From NCBI GenBank assembly GCA_022036555.1, contig CM039123.1, forward strand, positions 8,619,217 to 8,683,216: a stretch of 64,000 bases of DNA. Direction: 5' to 3'. The notes under the pieces are model-generated. The model was not told where the DNA came from. It made no database searches and saw only the letters and a list, made by a program, of their open reading frames with translations. The first letter of the stretch is position 1, and each line of letters opens with the position of its first letter. This DNA comes from Microstegium vimineum. Lineage: Eukaryota > Streptophyta > Magnoliopsida > Poales > Poaceae. Made by a program: the position numbers and the translations under genes. Below, piece by piece: positions 1 through 9,375 of this stretch.

Positions 1-1108
1 GATAATAGAATTCATAGGATGGAGAGGTATTCTTTCCAGAACCGAACATGTTGACTGGAATGGCTTGAGGAGTGATGGTGGCCTTCATGATTGCTTCATT
101 TTCTGGTATATTGCCATCGGTAAGGTTAAAAGATAGGGGGAAGCGATTGTCGGTATCGACATAAGGCCACCAGGCTCGATCTGCAACGGGGATCCCGCAG
201 TAGAACCTCTGAAAAAAGTGACCAAATTGTTCTTCGTTTGCATTGGTCCCTGGTAGTACTATAATGGCTTCCCTGAAATTAAGTGGAAAGCGGGTTGCCG
301 ATTCATCTTCGGCAAGTGGATAGTCTTCAGGCAAGTCCCTTGGAAACTGCTGGTTGAATAAGTCGAATTGGAGGCATTGGTGCATATGGGCGTTCAGCCA
401 TAAGTTGATGAACCACCAAGGACCTCCAAGGTTACCAATGGATTCGCCCAGTAATAGTCTTCTGGAAACTTGGTGCAGGAGATGGTAAACTGATCCGAGG
501 AGATATCGGCCGAGAGGGAGTCTTACTCCGTCGGCTAAGAGTTCCGCTGCTGGGAGATACATATTAGTGGGGCCAACTGTTCTGCCACGGAAGATAAATT
601 TTTCTAACCACATGTTCAGGAAAGTGGCATGTTCTCTTTGATCTACTGTTCCTTCTTTGTGGTGTTCCCTGACATATCCGGACCAACCACCGATGTTGCG
701 GGTGGTTACTCGACGTGTGGATTTCCTGCCGAAAAGGATGCCATCATCGGCAGAAATAACATCTAAGCCAGTGAGCATATGCACATTGGCAAGTGTGGGG
801 GTGGCCGGTCTGTGTCGGAATAGGAAGGCATTCATTGTGTCAGACCAGAAGTAAGAGGCAGCTATCATCATATTCTCGTTCCTGGCCATATCGACAAGAG
901 ATAGCTTAATGCACTGGTCCAACTTGCGTTCTGCCCAATAAACCTGCTGCTTATCGGCAATCCTGAGGTACCAATTTTGCCATCCTTTTGTTGGCTTGGG
1001 CCATGATTGGAAAGTGTCTGCCCATAACCCTAGATCGAGGCACTCGGATCTGAAGGGGATGCAGTTGGTCCCTGCGTTGATTATATCGATCGGATCGGAA
1101 TTTCCCAT
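1..1108 (-). CDS. Plant mobile domain (aminotransferase-like) protein in antisense within a gypsy element, partial
   Basis: Translating the minus strand from the ATG at 1108-1106 gives an uninterrupted frame of about 369 codons that runs off the left edge. An in-frame TAG lies upstream near 1170, so this ATG is the natural start. Typical plant-mobile-domain wording is visible, such as the WADTF, FLNMWLEKF and GGPWWFINLWLNAHM stretches and the RFYCGIPVADRAWWPYVD block near the left edge. The family (PF10536) is found in MAIN/MAIL-like proteins and widely in transposons. Here it lies between the presumed pol and the 3' LTR of a plus-strand retrotransposon but is read in the opposite direction, as reported for extra antisense ORFs of Tat-lineage Ty3/gypsy elements. 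Function unknown. The C-terminus is not seen. Confidence 0.8.
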   Translation of the reverse strand, partial: MGNSDPIDIINAGTNCIPFRSECLDLGLWADTFQSWPKPTKGWQNWYLRIADKQQVYWAERKLDQCIKLSLVDMARNENMMIAASYFWSDTMNAFLFRHRPATPTLANVHMLTGLDVISADDGILFGRKSTRRVTTRNIGGWSGYVREHHKEGTVDQREHATFLNMWLEKFIFRGRTVGPTNMYLPAAELLADGVRLPLGRYLLGSVYHLLHQVSRRLLLGESIGNLGGPWWFINLWLNAHMHQCLQFDLFNQQFPRDLPEDYPLAEDESATRFPLNFREAIIVLPGTNANEEQFGHFFQRFYCGIPVADRAWWPYVDTDNRFPLSFNLTDGNIPENEAIMKATITPQAIPVNMFGSGKNTSPSYEFYY

Positions 1109-1740
1109 TGGACCCAAGCAATGGAGGTTGGTCTTTTCGATAGGAATCACAATGTTGTTGCGAAGCTCCTAGGGTTTGAACAACGAGAAAGGAAAATAAA
1201 AGGAAATTATGGAAAGCCGCAGAGAGGAAAAATCGCAGAAAGCAGATCAAGAAAGAAAAAATTTACTGCGGGGACGTCAATGTTGATCGCCATTGGAGCG
1301 AAGGGAGTTCCTGTGAAGGTTGCGTCTTCCGCTGAGGAGAGGAGTCGCCGGTGGACGCCGAAGTTCTTGTAGGCCGCCTGGTGATGTGTTTCTTGGAGTG
1401 CGCCGGTGCGTTTGAAGATGGAGGCAAGAGAATGTGAGCTCGGGGTAGAGAAGAAGATGAATAGTGGAGACCTTTATGGACTTTGAGTCTTGGAGGGTAA
1501 TTCAGAAATTTCTCGTGGTTGCGCCGAGATATGGAAAGGCCTGGTAGTGGGTTTTCGCTGCAGTCGAGGCGCCGGAGGGAATGATTGTAACTGTTCGCAC
1601 TACAGTTGTGAGGTTTGGTTGGAAACCTGCCATTTTTTGCGCGTAGGAATCGAGGAATTCGTGCGGGTACCTTAGAAGAGAAGGTTGCAGTAGAAAATTT
1701 CGGCATATAAATATTTTATACTCCGAAATTGGGGGGCATG
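1109..1740 (+). other. Spacer between antisense ORF and 3' LTR, with polypurine tract
   Basis: The segment probably holds the promoter and leader of the antisense ORF. The minus-strand open frame at 1263-1706 has no recognisable domain. At 1727-1740 the sequence AAATTGGGGGGCATG directly precedes the LTR and fits the polypurine tract of a plus-strand LTR retrotransposon. Confidence 0.5.
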
Positions 1741-2704
1741 TGTTGACACCGCTTTTCGGCATATGTCAAGTGGGCTAAGACTCGTATTGATCGGTAGCTG
1801 TCATCTGTCGACGGTAGGAGGTCATCGGTTTAAATTGCCGATAAAGGTAGATGTTACCAAAGAAGATGAGTGTTACCGATGAAGGTCTGCCGATGAGAGT
1901 AAGGATGACGCTGATGAGGACAGGGATCTGTTGTCGATAGAGGTAAAGTGATGCTGTTGAAGGCAATGAGGTGTTTATCTTGCCGATGGAAGCAGAATGG
2001 AAGCCGATTGCCGATGACGTTGAAGGAAAGTTGCGGGGATCTGCCGATGGAGAGTCCATCGTGAAGGAGGTAGATATGGAAACTGGCGATTTTATGCCGG
2101 TATTAATAGATTTATTTCGAGTCTAGTCTTTATGTGAGTCATTTATTTCCTTAAAAATAGGAGTGTTTGTTTAGGAAAATATTATTGTTATTTGGGTCCG
2201 ACTCCTGCGCGAGTCAGTTATTTCCTTGAAAATAGGAGTTGATTTTGTTTAGGAAAGGTACGAGTCGTGTCTATCTACAACTCCTGTTGCCGGAGTATAA
2301 ATATGTACTCAGGGGCCCGTGGACATCAATCAATACATCAAACAAAATCTATTATTCTTATTTACTTTTCCAGCAACCCTACTTTTTATCGCATTAGATC
2401 TAGTCTACGAGTTGTTCAAGCTTCGACAAGCTGCATTTCTTCGATCTCCGTCAACTCTTACAAGTTCCGCGTTTAAGCAACCTGAACTTTGACGTCCAGA
2501 CGCATCGCCGTCGGCAGCTCTACTTTAGTTATCCTGATCAGGTTTGAGCCTTGACATCCGGGCGCATCGCCGTTGTCTCGTTCAAAGTTGTTCTAGTTAT
2601 CGTCCTTGTCGATTAACTGGTCAAATCGACTGGCACACCTTCGGATATCGAATTTGGGTAAAAGCCCGAGGTGTTCGCAGATCCTGACGCTTTTTGTGTC
2701 AACA
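1741..2704 (+). mobile_element. 3' LTR of a Ty3/gypsy (probably Tat-lineage) retrotransposon
   Basis: It begins TGTTGACAC and ends GTGTCAACA, a perfect 9-bp terminal inverted repeat of TG...CA type, and a G-rich polypurine tract sits immediately upstream. Length is 964 bp. The 5' LTR and most of the internal region lie left of the window, so the target-site duplication cannot be checked. It carries repeated GCCGATG-type motifs (1840-2060) and a TATA-like TATAAATATG near 2296. The right junction falls inside an intron of the CACTA TNPA-like gene. The lineage call rests on the antisense extra ORF and is inference. Confidence 0.8.
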
Positions 2705-2785
2705 CCTGCACACATATAGAGAGAGATGTGATGTATCTATTAAGTATTTTAAGAATGTACAATAAATGTGTGCGATACAACTTAC

Positions 2786-3401
2786 CCACAGCTCGCCGAT
2801 TACCCGCTCCGCTTTGTTGGCAAACGTCCTGCCATTCCGATCTGGAGCATCGGTTGCCACGGTGTAGTGGTCAAACGTGTACGCCGGAGTTACGACGCCA
2901 GCGTACTCAACTAAGCCAGGGAAGTGCTCCCTGCACAAGAGATCCAAGATCCCATTCACCGAGCGTTTGTGAGTACCTGGACTCACAAACCTCCAACTCC
3001 TGAACAAGTGATTAAGGAAGAATGTTAGTTGTAATTGTGGTTTTAAACATATTAAATGAAATAGTGACAACATACAAAAGTACTTACTTTTCGACCCCGG
3101 GTCGAATCATCGGATGACCCGACAGTGGGATGGGTCGCTGAGGGAGGCTCGCCGGTCCTTGCAAGTAGACAGTCGGCGGAGTAGCTGAAGTGGAACCCCC
3201 TGCTGGTGCCGAGTCGTCGTCGTCGTTCCCATCCTCCGCCTCAACCCCCTGCTCCTCCGACTGCTCCGCCGACTGCTCCTCCTCCTGTTGTGCCTGCGCC
3301 TCTGGCTGCGGGGTAGGATCCGAGCCTCTCCTGCGGGCGCTCCTCCTCCTGCTGGACGCGGCGTAAACCGAGGAGAGAGCCCTTATTCCGCGGCCGGTCA
3401 T
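2786..3401 (-). pseudogene. TNPA-like second CACTA protein, two exons, truncated by insertion
   Basis: Exon 1 (3401-3088) encodes an Arg-rich then Glu/Gln-acidic N-terminus ending ...RPGVE. Its donor GTAAGTAC is clear. Exon 2 (2999-2786) follows a CAG acceptor and continues the frame with ...SWRFVSPGTHKRSVNG...FPGLVEYAGVVTPAYTFDHY...RNGRTFANKAERVIGELW, typical of the PTTA/En/Spm plant transposase family that binds subterminal repeats. Exon 2 ends at a GTAAGTTG donor. The next intron is interrupted by the gypsy LTR ending at 2704, so downstream exons are displaced out of the window. A start at 3401 is reasonable but unproven. Confidence 0.7.
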
Positions 3402-3502
3402 CTTGAATTACCTGCATTTGAAAGAATTAATCCAATTAGTCTAATAACATAATTATGAAAGACATGTAGAATAATAAACAAAATAAAATTGTATTACATG
3501 TA

Positions 3503-4306
3503 TTAGAAATACTCTTCATGGTCAGGAATAGCGGGATCATAAGTGTCATCATCACTATCAACCATGTCCAAAGGCTCAACACTATCCAAAGGAGCGATGT
3601 TATCCTCATTTCCGTTGCCTAAACGTAATCTCTCAAGTAATTGTAAATCCTTTGCATTTTCCACCTCATCTCCAGCATCCTCGACAGATACCCTTTCATT
3701 GTCTATTTCCATTTCAATGGCTTCGGTTAAGTCTATCTCAAACCTACCTTCTAGACCCTCTTCTTGATAGAACTCTCCATCATATGTGCTTGGGTTCAAA
3801 TTGTAATCTTCATCGTTTGGGATAGGTACTTTACCGTGTGATGATACCTTGTGCACAATATCCCACCCCTTAAGACGGATGTCCGTCTGGCATGGGTATG
3901 ACATATAATATAATTGTGTGGCCTGTTGAGCAACAATATAGACATCATCTCCTGGATAGACGAAATCTCGTCAAATTTCGACTAGCCCAAGGTTAGGGGT
4001 CCGTCTTGTTAATGCAGGATCAAACCAATGGCATTTGAAAATGACAGGATTAAGAGGTTTGCAACCATAGAACTGGAGTTCGTATATGTCTTCAATTATT
4101 CCATAATACTTGAGCCCATCAAGGTCGGGTGTAAACACTCCACAACATGTGGTTCTTCGATTGGGCCAACTCGCCTCGTAACTTGATGTGTGAAATCGAT
4201 ATCCATTCACATCATAAGATGAAAATGACCTGACCCTATAGCCAAAGCCATGGGCAACTTGTCTCAACTCGGCGCTCATAGACACATCACTAGCCTGCAA
4301 GCCCAA
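3503..4306 (-). pseudogene. C-terminal exon of CACTA transposase with DUF4216, one nonsense codon
   Basis: The part at 4306-3974 includes YRVRSFSSYDVNGYRF and CCGVFTPDLDGLKYYG, then IIEDIYELQFYGCKPLNPVIFKCHWFDP, the hallmark of DUF4216, which follows Transposase_21 in plant CACTA proteins. The same frame continues beyond a TGA at 3973-3971 with DFVYPGDDVYIVAQQATQLYY and an acidic tail to the stop at 3503. The TGA probably replaced CGA (Arg), a CpG transition. A remnant of a preceding small exon lies near 4380-4495 (…GNPDFISWFKQK). The protein would be nuclear and part of the transposase. Confidence 0.75.
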
Positions 4307-4568
4307 GCAGATAGGTTGTTAATTTTGTTTGAATCTAGGAGAAAACTTGGAGTGCCAAACTAAGTAGTAGCTACCTTCTGTTTGAACCAAGAAATAAAAT
4401 CAGGATTCCCATTTCCCACCTGTTTTAAGAAGGGTTTCGGTTTCTTGTGGGCTAGGACCTCTTGAGCGAGTCCAGAATTGAGAGAGAAATTCCCTGTAAC
4501 AAGGAGAAACAAGGGTTTGGATGTATAATGCTAAACATGTATTGATCCTAGTTCAATGAGAATAGAAC

Positions 4569-6638
4569 TTACGTCATGTACGGCTCAACTTCGTCAAGGT
4601 TGGTCAACACATATAGCATTATCCGGCGACACTCTTCGGGCTTTAAGGTCTTTGGGGTCGATCCACTTGCGCTACCGAGTTGGCCTCGGAAAAGGCTAAG
4701 ATTCGATTCATTTTCGCCAATGTTATAACGAGAGGGTGGATTATGCACGCTAGGAAGGTTGTCACCATAGTATGTTGTTGTGAAGTTTGACACCTCCTCT
4801 AGAATGTATGCCTCTGCCATGGACGCCTCAATTTTTGCTTTATTTTTACATTTAGTTCGAAGAACCTTTAGACTTCTCTCGACAAAATAACACCAACGGA
4901 ACTGCACAGGCCCTCCCATTCGTGCCTCAGACGGGAGGTGTAAAATCAAATGTTGCATTGGATTGAAGAAACCAGGTGGAAAGATCTTCTCTAACTTACA
5001 AAGCAACACAGGTGCCATTCTCTCTAAGTCTGCAATCACGTTCCGAGATAACTCCTTTGCACAAAGCTGGCGGAAGAAATAGCTCAACTCTGCTAACACT
5101 TGCCAAACATGGTCAGGGACGTAGCCTCGAACCATTGTCGAAAGAAGCCGCTCAATCCATATGTGGTAGTCATGACTCTTCATCCCATTCACTCGCATAG
5201 TAGATAGGTTCACCCCCCTTCTCAGATTCGCTGCATATCCATCAGGAAACAATAACGTTTGCATCCATTCTAGAACTTCCCTCCTCTGTGGCCTAGTCAA
5301 GACAAATTCAGACTTAGGCCTTCTCCATGTCTTGCCGCTACCCGGAGGCTGCATTTCTTGGTTTGGTCTATCGCATAACGTTGCCAGATCTACTCTTGCC
5401 TTAACGTTGTCCTTAGTCTTATCAGGAATGTCCATAACGGTTGCCCAAATTGCTTCGGTGATATTCTTTTCAGTGTGCATGACATCAATGTTATGTGGAA
5501 GAAGAAGGTCATGGAAATAGGGAAGCCTCTCCAAGCCCGACTTATGAGTCCACATATGTTCCACACCATATCCTACGAAACCACCTTCTTCTTCATCGAC
5601 CTGGAGAGCATCTATTTGAGCCCGAACCTCGGCACCACTCATGAGCTGCGGTACAGGGTCCGTGACTTGGACACCTTTTGTGAAGTTCTTGATGTCTCGT
5701 CTATATGCATGGTCAAGAGGGAGAAATTGTCGATGTTGATCGAACGAAGAATATTTTCCACCTTTCTGCAACCATATAAACTTCACAGCTGCCTTACATC
5801 TTGGGCATGGAAACTTTCCATGAACAGACCATGCGCAGAATATCCCATACGCAAGAAAGTCATGGAGTGAGTAATGGTACCACACATGCATTTTGAAGTT
5901 TGTCATTGTCGCTCGGTCGTATGTCCATACCCCTTCCTCCCAAGCACGGATCAAATCATCAAATATAGGTTCCATGAACGCACCCATACTTCTCCCTGGG
6001 TGATCTGGAATGATCAATGAGAGAAATACACTATGTCGTTGAAACAAGACGCCAGGGGTTAGATTGAGAGGTATAACGAACACAGGACAACATGTGTACG
6101 GGGCAGCCATCATTCCATATGGATTGAACCCATCTGTTGCCAATGCAACACGTACATTTCTTTCCTCTCTAGCTTTCTCAGTGTGAATTCCATCAAAGTG
6201 GGTCCATGCCTCACCATCAGATGGATGCACCATCTTGTCAGGATTGTAACGTTTGTCGTTTTTGTGCCAAGTCATCTGTTTAGCGGATTCCTCAGTCATA
6301 TATAGACGTTGGAGCCTCGGTATGAAAGGAAGGTACCGTAGGATCTTCACAGCTATCTGAAGCTGCCTCTTCTGACCATCCCCGGAATCTACCTCTAAGT
6401 ACCTAGAGGATTCACACTTCGGACAGTACTTTGCATTCGCATGTTCTTTCATAAAGAGGACGCACCCTTGGGGACAAGCATGTATCTGCTCATATGCCAT
6501 TTTTAGTGCACGAAGAAGCATATGTGAATCGTACATGTTTTTTGGCAAAATATGAACCTCCGGAAGCAGGGTGCCAATAACTGTCAACATACCATCAAAG
6601 GCATCTCGACTAAGGGCAAACTGAGACTTAAATGCCAT
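4569..6638 (-). pseudogene. CACTA TNP2-type transposase core (Transposase_21 + DUF4218)
   Basis: The 689-residue open frame contains HACPQGCVLFMKEHANAKYCPKC near residue 55 (zinc-binding), DGFNPYGMM and PGRSMGAFMEPIFDDL (Transposase_21 core), CAWSVHGKFPCPRC, and LLPHNIDVMHTEKN. From about residue 470 it has DUF4218 (MKSHDYHIWIERLL..., FFNPMQHLILHLPSEARMGG). It is the catalytic part of the TNPD-like protein that excises and inserts CACTA elements. The frame is the continuation of the exon at 6693-7112, separated only by a TAA at 6695-6693, so the Met at 6638 is not the true start. A splice donor (GTAAGTTC) follows the PYMT end near 4570. Confidence 0.9.
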
Positions 6639-6692
6639 TAGGCGACCAATGGCATCGAGTTGGGAAACCTTTGCTTGTCCATGAAGGGGTTT

Positions 6693-7112
6693 TTATGCCG
6701 CGGCTAACATGTCATAATACGCCTTTGCGGTTGCCTCTGGTTCCTCCTCCACCCTATCTCCCTCAGTGAAATGAGCTTCATGAAAGTCATCTAACATCTC
6801 TCCTATACCAGCATCAGCATCATAATCCTCGACGCGTGGCCTCACTACCTCCTCTCTCATACGTGCTTCTTCACCATGTAGTGTCCATCGGGTATAGTCT
6901 GGCATGAACCCATTCTTGCAAAGATGTCGCCCCATGGCATCCTTTGTTTGTCGACGTATGTTTGCGCATTTGCTGCAGGGACACCAAGTTGAGCGCGCTT
7001 CTTTCTCCGGGGGAAAGACAAGTTCCAAGAAAGCATTGGTCTTCTCAATCCATTCATCGTTCATCGCACCTTGACTTGGGCGGCCCGTGTACATCAATGT
7101 CCGGTCATCCAT
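6693..7112 (-). pseudogene. N-terminal transposase-associated domain of the CACTA TNPD protein
   Basis: Starts MDDRTLMYTGRPSQ and contains WIEKTNAFLELVF, then a Cys-rich block (WCPCSKCANIRR), HLCKNGFMPDYTRWTLHGE, and an acidic tail. This matches the transposase-associated domain (PF13963) at the N-terminus of plant CACTA transposases. The frame ends at TAA (6695-6693). The codons beyond continue in the same frame into the Transposase_21 part, so TAA most simply replaced CAA (Gln). Together with 4569-6638 it forms one interrupted gene. Confidence 0.85.
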
Positions 7113-8502
7113 CCTCTAAGATATATACCAGCGAGTAATGTAACTAGCAATTGCATGTACATGATGTTCCTATTGTCTAATAGGTGAGGATAGGTCCTAA
7201 TCCCACCCGTGTGTGCGTAGAGGAGGTTAGTTTCCATGCTCTACTCCTATCTGAGATAAAATTTCGGTAGCACCTCCCCGCTGCTCTCTAGATACACGTC
7301 CTAATACGGAGAGTGTGTATCTAGAGAACAACAAGGAGGTGTCGTCGAAACTCTATCTCGGATCAGAGGAGACCATGGAAACTAACCTCCTCTACACACA
7401 CACGGGTTGTCCATGGAAACGTGGACAATTCGAAACAGATATGGTTATAGATATGCAAAGAATTACATATTTCCAACCATATCTCTTTCGAATGGGAGAC
7501 GCCTAACTGGTTACATGATGCATGACCATGATAAGCAAAGAGGGGTTATACCTTCGGTGGCGGGGGAGTTAGGCTAGCGGAGCAGTGGCGAGTCGGTGCA
7601 GTGGCGAGGCGACGTGGTGCAGGTAGAGATCGCCTCTGCTCCTTTCTCCCCTTCCTTCTGCAAAAGAAAAAAAATAAAATTAGTCAAAATTTTGGCAGAA
7701 CCTCCCCTGCACGGTGAGGTTTCCAAAACCTGCAATAAAACAACGGCACGACGGCCGGCAACCACGTTTATGTCAAAGGCTCGATGGCCGACAACCACAC
7801 ACATATATAGGTTGAATCCATGCTCATAACGAATCAAGATGGGCACTACCAATAACCCTACCGCTACCACACTACCACTACCGGTATCACTACCACTATA
7901 CCACTACCACTACCACAACTACAACTAAAACTACAACTAATATCTCTTCTAATTCATATCTTGGGAGGTGGACAGCGGCGACGAACGGCCTCCTTTTTCT
8001 TCCTCCTCCTCTCTTCCCCTTCTCCCTTCTTCTTCTTCTTCTTCTTCCCCTACTCTTCCTTCTCTGTCCACCGGCTAGGGAGGTGGTGGGGGACCGCGCC
8101 GGCTGTGGAGGGGATGGGGAGGGGGCTCGGAGGAGACGGCAGGGGAGGGGAAGGGGTGGACGAGGGGGCTCGGACGGGGTAGGTCGGGGTCGGGGCACGG
8201 ACAGGGTGGGGGTGGGGGCTGCGGCGGGTTTTGCAGAGGGGGGGGCGGGGACGGCGCGGCGGTGGGAGGAGAGGGGATGGGGCGGGACGACGGCGGGGGG
8301 AGGAGAGGGGATGGAGGCGGGTGGCGCGGCGGTGGGAGTAGAGGGGATGGAGGCGGGGCGCGGGGATGCAGCTCACGGCGGCTCGCCGACGGCGGGGAGC
8401 GTGCCGCTGGCGGCGGCGTGGTGTGTGCGTGGGTGGGTGTGTTTGTGTGTGTGTAAGCGCGCGGCCGAAAACGCCTAAGTCCGGATAAGACCGGATCCAG
8501 CG
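7113..8502. other. CACTA 5' non-coding region with simple repeats and GC-rich leader
   Basis: No convincing coding sequence. 7862-7941 is an imperfect ACCACT/ACCACA tract and 8024-8048 a TTC/CTT tract. 8080-8470 is very GC-rich with long G-runs on the plus strand. It likely holds the promoter and leader of the minus-strand transposase gene. The open frames across it are compositional. Confidence 0.5.
7862..7941. repeat. Imperfect (ACCACT/ACTACA)n microsatellite
   Basis: About 80 bp of repeated ACCACTACC, ACTACCACT and ACTACAACT units inside the CACTA 5' region. Confidence 0.85.
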
Positions 8503-8620
8503 TTTGCCGAGTGCCTATGATCTGGCACTCGGCAAACGTCCCCCTTTGCCGAGTGTCCTCGGGTTGACACTCCGCAAACATCCCATTTTGCCGAGTGTCT
8601 ACCCATTGACACTCGGCAAA
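8503..8620. repeat. CACTA subterminal hairpin modules, inner set of three
   Basis: Three consecutive units of about 34 bp, each TTTGCCGAGTG, a short spacer, then CACTCGGCAAA (the middle one has CACTCCGCAAA). Each can fold into a hairpin. In En/Spm-type elements such subterminal repeats bind the TNPA-type protein. The assignment to this element is by position. Confidence 0.85.
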
Positions 8621-9260
8621 CGTTAAATAAATTTTACTAAAAATTAAAAAAATATCAAACGGTTTCAAAAAATTACCAAATCTTGACATCACACCATCTA
8701 TGTTTTGTATTGCCTGTACGAAAAGTTTTGAAGTCAAATTTGAATTTTAGCTTCGATTTCAATTCAAATCCTACTCAATCCCTTTAAGTGATATGAAACA
8801 TTATCGGAGATGATTGGATTTGTAAGACAAGTATGTGACAACTTTTGCGAAATCATCCCAAATTTTTATCACATGTTCTAAGTATAATATAATGGCTCCA
8901 TGATAAATTTTAACATTTTTGGAGTCCATTTGCTATTTATAAATTTTTTAATCAATTCTAACACACGTTTGAGATCATGTTTCGTGAACAATATGTGGAG
9001 TTCATGTTTTACTTTACCACATATGAACTCAACTTATGCTTAATAATATGGATAATATTTTTTCAATAAATTTTTTTCATTATTTGATCACTTGTAGTTC
9101 AAATTTGGCTTGGGTCAAATAATTCACTTAATTGAAAAAAACTAACTAAATATAGTAAACACATGGATAAAATTGTCATACCTTAACATGTAGTTCTAGG
9201 TACTATTGAAGGACAGTAGAAAAAGTTTGGAGACCAAAATAAGAAGAAAAAAATATGTAA

Positions 9261-9375
9261 TTTGCCGAGTGCCAAGGAAAACACTCGGCAAACCTGCAGG
9301 TTTGCCGAGTGTATACGCCAAGACACTCGGCAAACCTGCAGATTTGCCGAGTGTCTAACGGTGACACTCGGCAAA
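9261..9375. repeat. CACTA subterminal hairpin modules, outer set of three
   Basis: Three more units of the same TTTGCCGAGTG...CACTCGGCAAA design at 9261-9292, 9301-9334 and 9343-9375. The last unit ends exactly where the chromovirus 5' LTR begins, so that element inserted at the edge of a hairpin module and the terminus beyond is missing. Confidence 0.85.

Larger units (their letters stand above)
2705..9375 (-). mobile_element. CACTA (En/Spm) DNA transposon, cut at both ends by LTR retrotransposons
   Basis: Minus-strand genes run right to left: a transposase-associated domain, Transposase_21 plus DUF4218, a DUF4216-type exon, then a TNPA-like gene. This is the usual CACTA order. The 5' end lies at the right and has six hairpin modules of TTTGCCGAGTG type, a subterminal repeat common in grass CACTA elements. 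Neither CACTA terminal inverted repeat is in the window: the right end is replaced by the chromovirus LTR at 9376 and the left by the gypsy LTR ending at 2704. Nonsense changes in the transposase show the copy is dead. 8621-9260 is AT-rich and non-coding. Confidence 0.88.

Noticed and set aside
1263..1706. 147-codon minus-strand ORF upstream of the PMD ORF
   Set aside because: Low-complexity Ser/Pro/Arg composition, no domain, separated from the PMD frame by a stop. Probably leader.
7896..8737. Overlapping Pro/Arg-rich ORFs in the CACTA 5' region
   Set aside because: They follow G/C-runs and simple repeats on both strands. No recognisable protein.
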